A DNA stretch of 64,000 nt from Cloacimonetes bacterium UBA5210 (GTDB lineage Bacteria; Cloacimonadota; Cloacimonadia; Cloacimonadales; Cloacimonadaceae): NCBI GenBank assembly GCA_002412625.1, contig DHVK01000022.1:1-64000 (forward strand). Direction: 5' to 3'. The notes under the pieces were generated by a model, which was not told the origin of the DNA, searched no databases, and saw only the letters and a list, made by a program, of their open reading frames with translations. Positions within the stretch are counted from its first letter, which is position 1. Every line of letters starts with the position of its first letter. The position numbers and the translations under genes were made by a program. Below are positions 6,067-14,950 of the stretch, piece after piece.

Positions 6067-7460
6067 CAAAAATCAGTATTTTAGAAAAGAAATGGGCATA
6101 CGAGGAATTACGCGAAGTAAGGATCAAGAACGCTATGGCATCGATCCTGATCGAAGCATCGGCAACCGGCGAAGTAAATCTCTATGGCGATCTCGCCTTC
6201 AACCCCGAAGTGGATGATTTTAACATCGAGGATTATTTTGCAGAGAGTTATGCTGATGGAGTATTCACTCTTGAGCTGATGGAATTGCCGGCGCGGCAAA
6301 AAGATCTGAAAGCCATCCAGCTGAAGCTCGGTATTCCCGCGGGAATAGCCCTGGATATTACCACAGACAACTACCCCCTCAGCATCGTGGGGCTTAGTGG
6401 CAACTTAAAAACCGATTCCGAGAATGGCCCGGTCTCGATCAGCAATTGCGAATGCGACATGCATATTGAAAGCGAAAACGGACCGGTGCGGGTGCGCAAC
6501 AGCAGCGGCAACATCTTCGCGAAACTGGAAAACGGCCCCATCTCTGCGGAAGATATCAGCGGTGAAGGCCTGCACCTGGAAAGTGAAAACGGACCGATCA
6601 AGATGCGCCTCGCCAGCTTTAAGACCGTGGAGATTCAGACCGAAAACGGACCGATCTACTATGAAACCCTGCCGGTGGATGGGGCAAACATGAAGTTCGA
6701 AACCGAAAACGGCATTGTCCATCTGGTCTTGCCGATCAATTACAGCTTCTCTCTGAAAGCTGAAACCGAAAGCGGAAGAGTGAAATCCAAACTGGATGCG
6801 GAAGTGACCCATGAGGACAACACTTTCCGGATCGAACAAATCTATTGCGATACCGACGAAGTGGCGCAGATCGAGATTATCACCGAGAATGGCTTGATCA
6901 AGCTCTCCGGCGACAGCCACATCAATCTGGACTTCATCAAGGTGAAACTGAACCAGGTCAAAGAAGCTCTGGATAAAGCCAATACCAGCGAGGAAAAAGA
7001 AATGGTTATGGATCTGGTAAGCAAGGTTCTGGACTATCTGAAAAAAGCTGCCGGTTCCATCAATGAAGAGAAAGTGAAAGAGAAGGTAAACGAAGCTATC
7101 GCCAAGCTGAAATCTACCATGGATGATTTTAACATTGATGACACCACGGCAAACATCAAGGTGAAAGTGGAAGATATCTCCAGCGAAATCTATGATGGTG
7201 TCCGTGAAGGGCTAAAGAACGCTAAAGCGGAGTTTGACGGCTTGAAGTATGAGCATCTGAACGCAGAATCCCTAAAGGATTATATCAACAAAGTGGTCAA
7301 TTCGCCCTTGATCAAGCCCTATCTGGGCTCCGAAAAGAAGAAGGCTGAGAAAGAAGAAATCGCCGAGCGCAGCAGATTGAAAATCCTTGATATGCTGGAA
7401 AAAGGCAAGATCACCAGTGAAGAAGCGGAACGCCTGTTAAACGCCATCGGCAAAGAATAA
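6063..7460 (+). CDS. DUF4097 beta-repeat protein with C-terminal SHOCT-like domain
   Basis: The product is a 465-residue protein. Residues about 115-250 hold about seven roughly 20-residue repeats with the core ENGP(I/V), which is characteristic of the DUF4097 right-handed beta-helix (putative adhesin / LiaX-like family). Residues about 280-430 are highly charged and helical. The last 30 residues (RLKILDMLEKGKITSEEAER, then LLNAIG) form the SHOCT-like motif seen in YvlB/LiaX-type envelope-stress proteins. No signal peptide or transmembrane helix is visible, so at least this form looks cytoplasmic. The gene is coupled to the DUF2089 gene by ATGA overlap. In Firmicutes, related proteins are tied to envelope stress; a similar role here is inference. 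Confidence 0.78.
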   Translation: MTKISILEKKWAYEELREVRIKNAMASILIEASATGEVNLYGDLAFNPEVDDFNIEDYFAESYADGVFTLELMELPARQKDLKAIQLKLGIPAGIALDITTDNYPLSIVGLSGNLKTDSENGPVSISNCECDMHIESENGPVRVRNSSGNIFAKLENGPISAEDISGEGLHLESENGPIKMRLASFKTVEIQTENGPIYYETLPVDGANMKFETENGIVHLVLPINYSFSLKAETESGRVKSKLDAEVTHEDNTFRIEQIYCDTDEVAQIEIITENGLIKLSGDSHINLDFIKVKLNQVKEALDKANTSEEKEMVMDLVSKVLDYLKKAAGSINEEKVKEKVNEAIAKLKSTMDDFNIDDTTANIKVKVEDISSEIYDGVREGLKNAKAEFDGLKYEHLNAESLKDYINKVVNSPLIKPYLGSEKKKAEKEEIAERSRLKILDMLEKGKITSEEAERLLNAIGKE

Positions 7461-7503
7461 TCTTGACATTATTCCAGCCCTCAAAATTGTAGCGAAACAC
7501 GGT

Positions 7504-7581
7504 CGGGATGTAGCGCAGTCCGGTTAGCGCGCTCGGTTCGGGACCGAGAAGTCGGAAGTTCAAATCTTCTCATCCCGACCA
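7504..7581 (+). tRNA. tRNA-Pro (anticodon CGG)
   Basis: The gene folds as a full cloverleaf. The acceptor stem pairs CGGGATG with CATCCCG, the anticodon stem CTCGG/CCGAG encloses the loop TTCGGGA (anticodon CGG, reading CCG), and the T-loop is TTCAAAT. CCA is encoded at 7579-7581. A TTGACA box at 7463-7468 lies at a reasonable distance upstream for its promoter, though the -10 is poor. Confidence 0.95.
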
Positions 7582-7768
7582 ATGTGTTTTTGCACCCATG
7601 TTCTTTTTCGCATACTCATAACCAGTCCCCCATTAGCCTCTTGTGGTCTCACGGCAAATCCAGGATAATACGGACTGATGTATTGTATTTCAGATCATTC
7701 AGCACCGACGTTCGAACTGATCGTTGTTTTCCAGAAATCCATTAGCAAGATCGACAGGTTATATAAAG

Positions 7769-9526
7769 ATGCCGGAACAAAAGCAAAAGCTTTCTTACTA
7801 TCTCAGACTACTATATCCTTTTATCAAGAAGGATAAGGGACTTCTATTCTTCGGACTTTTTGCCATGTTGGTGACCTCTGCCCTGCGTTTGGTGGACCCC
7901 CTCATCCTGGCGCTCATCATTGATCAGAGTATTCCGAACCAGAACATGACAGAGATGCTGCGTTATGGCTTCATGTTCATCGGCGTGGTGCTGGTCTCCG
8001 GCTTGCTTTCCTATCTGCAGATCGTGCTCTTGAGCCGCCTGGGCATCAAGATCATCACTAAGTTCAAAGGTGATGTCTTCAGCCATTTGCTCAAACTCCC
8101 TGTAGGCTGGTTCAATAAACAACCGGTTGGTGAACTGATTGCCCGAGTGGAGAGCGATAGTGAACGGGTGAAGGTGCTGTTTTCGGATCTCTCCATCACG
8201 ATCGTGGGCAACCTGCTCTTCTTCGTGGGCGTTTTTATCGTTCTCTTGATTCGCGACGCCACTACGACGCTGTTGATCATGCCGATCATCGTCATCAGTA
8301 TCGTGGTTTATTCATACCTGTTCAAATATATCTCGAAGTTCTTCAAACAGATCCGGGAAAAATATGCGATCATCTCTGCCAAGATCACGGATTACGTGCA
8401 GGGCATGCAGATGATCCAGGCGCTGAACCAGGAAAAACGCGTGATCGAAGATCTCCGCGTGGCCTCCAAAGATAAGCAGCATGTGGAGATCCGCACAAGC
8501 TTCATCGAGTATGGCGTGCAAAGCGTGTTTATGTTTGTCTTCAATGTGCTGTTTGTAGTTCTGGTGATCATGATAACCGCGCCGAAGATCATCGCCGGAG
8601 TAGCGACCCTGGGAACTTTGATTGTGTTTATTCAATATATCTATCGTATGGTCTGGCCTTTGATGCACCTCAGCGAAAATGTGATGCAGATGCAGCGCAG
8701 TTTTGTGTCGCTGAAACGCATTTTGGAGCTCACAACTTTGCAGACCGAGGATGAGACCTTCACCGGCACGGTGGAACCCAGTTTTGACCGGGAAATCCGC
8801 TTTGAAAACGTCAGCTTTGCCTACGAAGCCGAAGATTGGGTTTTGCAGGATGTGTCGTTCAGCATTCCAAAGGGCAAGAAGATTGCTCTGGTGGGCCCCT
8901 CCGGTAGCGGAAAATCTACCACGATCAGCCTGATCTGCGGGTTTTACCATGTGCAAAAGGGCAGCATCACGGTGGATGGAGTGCCCATCCGCACCATGAA
9001 CTTCCGCGCCTGGCGCAAAAAGATTGGACTTATCTTGCAGGATATCTTCCTCTTCCCGGGGCCGATCCTGGAAAACGTGCGCGTTTATAACGATTCAGTT
9101 GATCCCCGGATTGTGCAGGAAGCGATCTCCGTGGTGCAATTGGACGAGTTCATCAAATCCCTGCCCGAGGGTCTGGATACGGAGCTCGCGGAACGCGGGC
9201 AGAACGTATCCCAGGGAGAAAAGCAATTGATCTCTTTTGCCCGGGCGCTGGCCTTTGATTCCGAAATCATCATCATGGATGAAGCAACCGCCTCCATCGA
9301 TCCTCAGACGGAAGCCAGGATTCAGCGGACCATGAACCGTGCCTTTGGCGGAAAGACGATCATAATCGTGGCGCATCGGCTGACCTCTGTGCTGGACGCG
9401 GATGAGATCCTATATTTCAGCGGGGGCAGAATCACCGCCCGTGGCACTCATCAAGAACTGATGAAAAGCAGCGAGGACTACCGCAAACTGGTGGAATTGC
9501 AGATGTTGGGAGGTTCAGATGAATAA
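7769..9526 (+). CDS. ABC exporter, first half of a heterodimer (consensus ATP site)
   Basis: This 585-residue half-transporter has six transmembrane helices in residues about 15-310 and a C-terminal nucleotide-binding domain. Visible motifs are Walker A GPSGSGKST, a signature VSQGEKQL and a Walker B IIIMDEATASID with the catalytic Glu intact. An upstream TTG would add 15 residues, but the ATG at 7769 begins the conserved region better. The stop overlaps the next gene by 8 bases. The pair resembles MdlAB/TM287-288/LmrCD-type exporters of lipids or drugs. In the partner the catalytic Glu is Asp, so this subunit probably supplies the Walker B catalytic residue. The substrate is unknown. Confidence 0.9.
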   Translation: MPEQKQKLSYYLRLLYPFIKKDKGLLFFGLFAMLVTSALRLVDPLILALIIDQSIPNQNMTEMLRYGFMFIGVVLVSGLLSYLQIVLLSRLGIKIITKFKGDVFSHLLKLPVGWFNKQPVGELIARVESDSERVKVLFSDLSITIVGNLLFFVGVFIVLLIRDATTTLLIMPIIVISIVVYSYLFKYISKFFKQIREKYAIISAKITDYVQGMQMIQALNQEKRVIEDLRVASKDKQHVEIRTSFIEYGVQSVFMFVFNVLFVVLVIMITAPKIIAGVATLGTLIVFIQYIYRMVWPLMHLSENVMQMQRSFVSLKRILELTTLQTEDETFTGTVEPSFDREIRFENVSFAYEAEDWVLQDVSFSIPKGKKIALVGPSGSGKSTTISLICGFYHVQKGSITVDGVPIRTMNFRAWRKKIGLILQDIFLFPGPILENVRVYNDSVDPRIVQEAISVVQLDEFIKSLPEGLDTELAERGQNVSQGEKQLISFARALAFDSEIIIMDEATASIDPQTEARIQRTMNRAFGGKTIIIVAHRLTSVLDADEILYFSGGRITARGTHQELMKSSEDYRKLVELQMLGGSDE

Positions 9527-11273
9527 GCATATTTCCTGGATCCTGAAGCAATATAAAAGCCATATCTGGTTTGTGGTGATCATGGTGCTCTTCACCCTGG
9601 CATCCTCCGCTGTGCAGATCGCCTATCCCTATGCCTTCAAACGCATGATCGACCTGCTGCGTGACATCCTGGCCAATCAGGATAAATATCCCAATCCGAT
9701 GGAAGACGTGAATAAGGTGCTGTTGTTCTTCCTGGCCATTGGCGGGGCACAGTTTCTCACCGGGTTTTATCCCTGCATCCGGGCATGGGTAAATCTGCGC
9801 TTTGAGCACTCGCTGCGCATGCTGTATTTCACCTGGGTCAGCCGTAAAGACTACCGCTTTTTCCAGAAATTCCGCACCGGTGATATCGTGACCCGGCTCA
9901 CGGACGATCTATCGGATTTCCCCAAGATCTCCTGGTTCCTGTGTAGCGGTATCTTCCGGGCTTTCAATTCGTTTTCGCTGATCTTATTCTCACTGGCTGT
10001 GATGTTCAGCATCAATGTGAAGCTCACGCTGCTGTCCATCGCGCCGCTGCCGCTGATGATGGTGGTCTTCTATTTCACTAGTGAGAAGCTCTATACCAAT
10101 TTCGAGCGCAACCAAAGAGCGATCTCCAATATCAACAATCAATTGGAAATGAGCTTTTCCGGCATCCGCATCGTGAAATCCTTTGTGAGTGAAGATAAGT
10201 ATAACCGCTTCTTTGATGTGGCTCTGGCGCGCCGCTTCAAGACCGAGATGAGCGTGGTGAAACTAAATGCCGTGCTCAGCCTGATCTATCAATACATAGA
10301 TTACTTCGCCCAGATCGGGGTGATCATGTTCGGTGGATTCATGGCGGTGAAAGGCGAAATCACGGTGGGTACTTTCTTCTTGTTCTATACCTACCTTTCG
10401 ATGATGATCTATCCGCTCCTGGATTTGCCCCAGCTTTTCGTTTCCGGCAAACAGGCTTTTGTGAATATCGACCGCCTGGAAGAGATGAAAGCGCATCCCA
10501 CCTTCAACAAAGAAGATGACTGCGGAGAAGTGTTGAATGCCTTTTCCGGATTGCAGTTTGAGGATGTATGCTGCGCCTATCCCGAAAAAGAGCAGAATAC
10601 CTTGCAAGATATCAGTTTTTCCTTGCAACCTTCGGAGCGCATGCTGATTCTGGGTGCTACCGGATGCGGGAAGACCACGGTGGCAAACCTGATTCTGGGC
10701 TTGGTGAAACCAACCCTGGGCAAGATCATGTTTAGCGGAAAAGACCTGGAAGAGCTCAATATCCGCTCTCTGCGCGACGTGGTGGCGTATGTGCCGCAAG
10801 AACCGGCGCTGTTTAGTGGCAGCATCGAGGCAAACATCATGATGGCCAATGAGAGCGCTTCTGCCGAAGAATATCGCACCGCGCTGCGTTCAGCTCAGCT
10901 CGAAGATGAAATCGCAGCCTTCCCTCTGGGTGACAAAAGCCCGGTGGGACAACGCGGCTTGAGCGTTTCCGGCGGGCAAAAACAGCGCATCACTATCGCC
11001 CGCGCGCTGATCAAACGCCCACAGCTTTTGATCCTGGACGACATCACCGCCTCGCTGGATGCCGAAAACGAAGAAAAACTGTGGCTGGCGATCAACAAAG
11101 ACTATCCCGATACCGCGGCGATCGTGATTTCGCACCGGCTTTCAACCCTGCGCTATGTGGACAGCGTGCTGTTCATCGATGAACATGGCCATGCCTTCAA
11201 GGGCAGTCACGATGAATTGGTCTTCGCGAACAAGGATTATCACGATTTCCTGAACGAACACCTGAAGAAATAA
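9519..11273 (+). CDS. ABC exporter, second half of a heterodimer (degenerate Walker B)
   Basis: This 584-residue half-transporter pairs with the preceding gene. It has an N-terminal six-helix exporter domain and a C-terminal nucleotide-binding domain with Walker A GATGCGKTT and signature VSGGQKQR. Walker B reads LLILDDITASLD, where Asp replaces the catalytic Glu. Such asymmetry is a hallmark of heterodimeric ABC exporters with one degenerate site. The signature motif here is canonical and would complete the active site formed with the partner's Walker A/B. The start has GGAGG 6 bases upstream and overlaps the previous stop by 8 bases. It probably acts in the inner membrane; cargo unknown. Confidence 0.9.
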   Translation: MNKHISWILKQYKSHIWFVVIMVLFTLASSAVQIAYPYAFKRMIDLLRDILANQDKYPNPMEDVNKVLLFFLAIGGAQFLTGFYPCIRAWVNLRFEHSLRMLYFTWVSRKDYRFFQKFRTGDIVTRLTDDLSDFPKISWFLCSGIFRAFNSFSLILFSLAVMFSINVKLTLLSIAPLPLMMVVFYFTSEKLYTNFERNQRAISNINNQLEMSFSGIRIVKSFVSEDKYNRFFDVALARRFKTEMSVVKLNAVLSLIYQYIDYFAQIGVIMFGGFMAVKGEITVGTFFLFYTYLSMMIYPLLDLPQLFVSGKQAFVNIDRLEEMKAHPTFNKEDDCGEVLNAFSGLQFEDVCCAYPEKEQNTLQDISFSLQPSERMLILGATGCGKTTVANLILGLVKPTLGKIMFSGKDLEELNIRSLRDVVAYVPQEPALFSGSIEANIMMANESASAEEYRTALRSAQLEDEIAAFPLGDKSPVGQRGLSVSGGQKQRITIARALIKRPQLLILDDITASLDAENEEKLWLAINKDYPDTAAIVISHRLSTLRYVDSVLFIDEHGHAFKGSHDELVFANKDYHDFLNEHLKK

Positions 11274-11334
11274 GGGTACTGTCGGTCGCTGAACCGGCTA
11301 TGCTTTTCGGAGCTCAGGCAAGCCCCGGAAATGA

Positions 11335-11406
11335 AAGCCCGGAGAGCAAAATCGCTTAGCGAGGGTGAACGGCAAGCCCGGAGGGCGATAGATCATAGCG
11401 AGGGTG
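11335..11406. repeat. Imperfect 33-bp tandem direct repeat
   Basis: Two units (11335-11367 and 11374-11406) share AAGCCCGGAG at the start and TAGCGAGGGTG at the end, with a variable middle. The gap they sit in, 11274-11701, contains no credible gene, only repeats and the V-ATPase promoter. Confidence 0.6.
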
Positions 11407-11590
11407 TGCAGCGAAGCGGAACCCCTCGACATGGTGGACACCCCCACTCCAAAGCCTCTGAGGGGCGACACATTCCCCTCATTCCTACACATCTCCGAAT
11501 GCCAAACCTGGGAAGCGCGTTTACGCGACCCTTGGTGGGGATATTCCGCGCATCCGGAGGATTGGGGTGCTTACACATGCTTGGGTACTA

Positions 11591-11627
11591 ACTTGCAGAA
11601 AAACACCCCGGGAGGGGCGAGTTCCGG
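11591..11627 (+). repeat. Family A repeat, third copy
   Basis: ACTTGCAGAAAAACACCCCG and the following GGAGGGGCGAGTTCC match the arms at 5329-5363 and 5447-5481. A shorter relic (GATTGACAAAAAAACGCC) follows at 11637-11654 and overlaps the candidate V-ATPase promoter. Confidence 0.6.
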
Positions 11628-11638
11628 AGCGAATCTGA

Positions 11639-11667
11639 TTGACAAAAAAACGCCAGCAGCTTAATTT
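11639..11667 (+). promoter_or_regulatory. Candidate promoter of the V-ATPase operon
   Basis: TTGACA lies at 11639-11644, then a 17-base spacer, then TAATTT at 11662-11667, a three-of-six -10. The predicted start would be near 11674, about 28 bases before the first ATG. The -35 coincides with a relic of the family A repeat, in which TTGGCA has become TTGACA. Confidence 0.45.
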
Positions 11668-11701
11668 GGCGCAAATGTGAATTTACTGGAGAAAAAGCGC
11701 T

Positions 11702-12298
11702 ATGAACGACCAGCTGCAAGACCTTTTGAGCAAAGTGTATGAAGAGGGCGTGGCCAAAGCCAATGCCGAGGCTGATAAGATATTGGAGCATGCCAAAGCG
11801 GAAGCCGAGAAGATAATATCGAAAGCCAAAAGCCAGGCTGAAGCTACCACTCTGGAAGCAGAAAAGAAAGCCAAAGAGCTGCAGAAAAATACCGAAGGCG
11901 ATCTGAAGATGGCCGGGAACCACACCTTAAGCGCTCTGAAGCAAAAGATCACTGATCTCGTATTATCCGTGAGTTTGGACAAAGCCACCAAAAGCGGGTT
12001 TGAAGATCCGGACTTCGTGAAAGGCCTGATCCGTGACACCTTGGCCGGCTGGAAGCAAGACGCCTCCATCACGGTGGCCGAAAGCCTGAAGGCAAAACTT
12101 GATGAAGGCTTTATCTCGTCCCTGAATACCGCGTTTGCCAATAAGCTGGAAATCGACTTCTCGCCCCAGATCAAAGCCGGGTTCACCATCTCCCCCACTG
12201 ATGGCAGCTATAAGCTTAGCTTTACAGACCAGGATTTTTCCGAGCTGTTCAAAACCTATCTCCGTCCTCGTACTGCCAAGATATTGTTTGATAGCTGA
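11702..12298 (+). CDS. atpE: V-type ATPase subunit E
   Basis: This 198-residue protein forms the peripheral stalk of the V-type ATPase. Residues about 10-75 are a long Ala/Glu/Lys-rich helix (ANAEADKILEHAKAEAEKII and on), typical of the E/G coiled coil. The C-terminal domain (about 85-198) is the mixed globular head that contacts subunits A and B. It is the first gene of the operon, with GGAG about 10 bases before the ATG. The gene name is by position and architecture; sequence identity in subunit E is low across bacteria. It should not be confused with the F-type c subunit, which is also called AtpE. Confidence 0.85.
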   Translation: MNDQLQDLLSKVYEEGVAKANAEADKILEHAKAEAEKIISKAKSQAEATTLEAEKKAKELQKNTEGDLKMAGNHTLSALKQKITDLVLSVSLDKATKSGFEDPDFVKGLIRDTLAGWKQDASITVAESLKAKLDEGFISSLNTAFANKLEIDFSPQIKAGFTISPTDGSYKLSFTDQDFSELFKTYLRPRTAKILFDS

Positions 12299-12300
12299 TT

Positions 12301-13185
12301 ATGGCCAAGCAGTACTACTATTTTATTGCCGGATTGCCTGCCATCTCGATTGATGACAGCAAGGTGGTCTATAGTCCGATTCAATTCCGGGAAGAGGCAA
12401 AAGCGCAACTGAGCGGTGCGGATTATCAGCTCCTCTTGCTGCTGCATCTGCCGGAAGAGCTCTCCAATCTGCTGAATGTCCTCTATAAACAGGAGCACGA
12501 ACCCGGAACCGAGGCTTTGTACAGCAAGGACTATTGGCAGGAGTTCATAGCTTTTGCCAAACACCGTCTGGATAGCCCTGCATTGGCTATTCCGGAAGAG
12601 TATGGCAATCTCCCCGCTTTTGTCCTGGAGCTCACTGCGGAACTGCTCCTTGTGGAAGAGTTCCCGCCCTTCCCCAGCTCCGAGCACAAGTTTCTGGACA
12701 GGTTCTTTGCCTTTTGCGCCGCGCATCATAACCGCTTCATCCGGGATTGGTTTGAACTGGAACGCAATATCAAGAACATCTTGGTGGCTATCAACGGACG
12801 CCACCATGGGCTGGATTATGCCAGATATCTGGTGGGTGAAGATGAAACAGTAAAAAACCTCAGCCACAGCCACGCTGCGGATTTTGGGCTGGGCAAAGAA
12901 CACCCGCTGCTAGATTCCATCTTGCGCATCTGGGAACAAAACAACATTCTCTACCGCGAACGCGGCTACGACGTGCTGCGCAATAAATGGATAGACGATC
13001 AGAATTTCTTTGATTATTTCAATATAGACAGGCTCCTGGGCTACTATAGCAAACTGCGCATCATCAACCGCTGGCTGAAAGCGGACGCGGAACTGGGCAA
13101 AGAAGTGTTTCATGATACACTGAACAAGCTGGAAAACAGCTTTGAATTCCCCGAAGATTTTAATATAAGAATAAAGCAAAAATAG
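12301..13185 (+). CDS. DUF2764-family protein of the V-ATPase operon
   Basis: The product is a 294-residue protein that starts AKQYYYFIAGLPAIS, the characteristic opening of DUF2764. It is mainly helical and soluble. It begins 2 bases after subunit E stops. In bacteria of the Bacteroidetes, spirochaete and Chlamydia type, the V-ATPase operon has such a gene between E and A, at the place where other operons have subunit C or F. A role as a central-stalk or C/d-like subunit is therefore plausible, but that is inference from context. No recognisable C or F gene is present in this operon. Confidence 0.75.
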   Translation: MAKQYYYFIAGLPAISIDDSKVVYSPIQFREEAKAQLSGADYQLLLLLHLPEELSNLLNVLYKQEHEPGTEALYSKDYWQEFIAFAKHRLDSPALAIPEEYGNLPAFVLELTAELLLVEEFPPFPSSEHKFLDRFFAFCAAHHNRFIRDWFELERNIKNILVAINGRHHGLDYARYLVGEDETVKNLSHSHAADFGLGKEHPLLDSILRIWEQNNILYRERGYDVLRNKWIDDQNFFDYFNIDRLLGYYSKLRIINRWLKADAELGKEVFHDTLNKLENSFEFPEDFNIRIKQK

Positions 13186-13195
13186 AAGGTATACG

Positions 13196-14950
13196 ATGAC
13201 CAAAGGTATAGTGAAAGCGATTATCGAAAACCTCGTGCAGGTGCGAGTATCAGGTCCCGTCTCTCAAAACGAGATCTGCTACATCGATCTGGATGGAGTC
13301 AAGCTGATGGCAGAAGTTATCAAAGTACTGGGCGACACCGCTTACACTCAGGTTTTTGAGAGCACGCGCGGACTGAAACCAGGCTCTGAAGTAGAATTCA
13401 CCGAGCATATGCTGGAAGTGAAACTGGGCCCGGGAATGCTCTCCAAAAACTACGACGGCTTGCAAAACGACCTCAACAATATGCAGGGCGTGTTCCTGAC
13501 CCGCGGTGAATATACTGACCCGCTTGATGAGGACAGCAGCTGGGAATTTACTCCCCTGGCCAAAACCGGCGACCTCGTCTCCGGTGGAGACTGGCTGGGC
13601 AGCGTGCCTGAGACCTGGATCTCGCACAAAATCATGGTACCCTTCGGCCTTTCCGGAGAGTACAAACTGAAACAGATCGCCCCAAAAGGGACTTACAAGA
13701 TCACGGATACCATCGCCACCATCACCGATGAAGATGGCAATGATATCGATCTCAACATGATCCAGCGCTGGCCGGTGAAGGTCCCGATCAAATGCTATGC
13801 CGAAAAGCCGAGACCATTCAAGCTGATGGAAACCGGAGTGCGCACCCTGGATACCCTGAACCCCATGGTTGAGGGCGGCACAGGCTTCATCCCCGGTCCC
13901 TTCGGCGCCGGTAAAACCGTGTTGCAACACTCCATCTCCAAAAACGCCGACGCGGATATGATCATCTTTGCCGCTTGCGGAGAGCGCGCCAACGAAGTGG
14001 TGGAAATGTTTGTGGAATTTCCCGAACTGGACGACCCCCGCACCGGGCGCAAACTGATGGAGCGCACCATCATCATCTGTAACACCTCGAATATGCCGGT
14101 AGCGGCTCGTGAAGCTTCTGTATATACCGCCATGACCATCGGGGAGTATTATCGCAATATGGGCTTGAAAGTCTTGCTGCTGGCAGACTCCACTTCACGC
14201 TGGGCCCAGGCTCTGCGTGAAATGAGCAACCGCATGGAAGAACTGCCCGGTCCGGATGCTTTTCCGATGGACCTTCCCGCCATTGTTTCCAGCTTTTACT
14301 CACGAGCCGGATTTGTTTATTTAAGAAACGGTGAAACCGGCTCCATCACCTTCATCGGAACCGTTTCCCCCGCCGGCGGTAACCTGAAAGAACCGGTCAC
14401 GGAATCTACAAAAAAAGCCGCACGCTGTTTCTACGCTTTGTCTCAGGCACGCGCGGACAGTAAACGTTACCCGGCTGTGGATCCGATCGATTCCTACAGC
14501 AAATATCTGGGATACCCGGAAGTCATTGAGTATTTGAATAATAATGTAAATCCCACCTGGGTGAAAGACGTTTTGCACACCAAAGACATGCTGCTGCGCG
14601 GTCGGGAAGCTCAGGAACAGATAAACATTCTGGGAGACGACGGAGTACCGCTCTCTTACCACGATAAATATTGGAAGAGCGAGCTGCTGGACCGTGTAAT
14701 CCTGCAACAGGACGGTTTTGATGCCATCGATTCTTCCACTCCGATGAAGCGTCAGGAATACATGCTGGAACTCGTTCTGGAACTATGCGCCAAGGATTTT
14801 GTGTTCGAAACCTTCGAAGAAGTGATGCCCTTTTACATCAAACTGATCAATATCTGCAAACAGATGAACTACGTGGAGTTCGAATCAGATGGATTCAAGA
14901 ACTATGAGGCAGAGCTGCACAAAGAAGCAGATACAAGGAGTGCTAAATAA
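13196..14950 (+). CDS. atpA: V-type ATPase catalytic subunit A
   Basis: This 584-residue subunit is the catalytic ATPase of the V1 head. The Walker A P-loop G234-PFGAGKT-241 is intact. The bulge insertion typical of A subunits lies between about residues 110 and 200. ADSTSRWAQALREMS and LPAIVSSFYSRAG are conserved nucleotide-site motifs. The length is normal for the family. The stop and the start of subunit B share a base (TAATG), indicating coupled translation. It works with subunit B in an A3B3 hexamer to interconvert ATP and an ion gradient. Confidence 0.96.
   Translation: MTKGIVKAIIENLVQVRVSGPVSQNEICYIDLDGVKLMAEVIKVLGDTAYTQVFESTRGLKPGSEVEFTEHMLEVKLGPGMLSKNYDGLQNDLNNMQGVFLTRGEYTDPLDEDSSWEFTPLAKTGDLVSGGDWLGSVPETWISHKIMVPFGLSGEYKLKQIAPKGTYKITDTIATITDEDGNDIDLNMIQRWPVKVPIKCYAEKPRPFKLMETGVRTLDTLNPMVEGGTGFIPGPFGAGKTVLQHSISKNADADMIIFAACGERANEVVEMFVEFPELDDPRTGRKLMERTIIICNTSNMPVAAREASVYTAMTIGEYYRNMGLKVLLLADSTSRWAQALREMSNRMEELPGPDAFPMDLPAIVSSFYSRAGFVYLRNGETGSITFIGTVSPAGGNLKEPVTESTKKAARCFYALSQARADSKRYPAVDPIDSYSKYLGYPEVIEYLNNNVNPTWVKDVLHTKDMLLRGREAQEQINILGDDGVPLSYHDKYWKSELLDRVILQQDGFDAIDSSTPMKRQEYMLELVLELCAKDFVFETFEEVMPFYIKLINICKQMNYVEFESDGFKNYEAELHKEADTRSAK

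Noticed and set aside
11331..11664. Short frames on both strands in the 11.3-11.7 kb gap
   Set aside because: The region is built of tandem and dispersed repeats; all frames are short and lack start signals.
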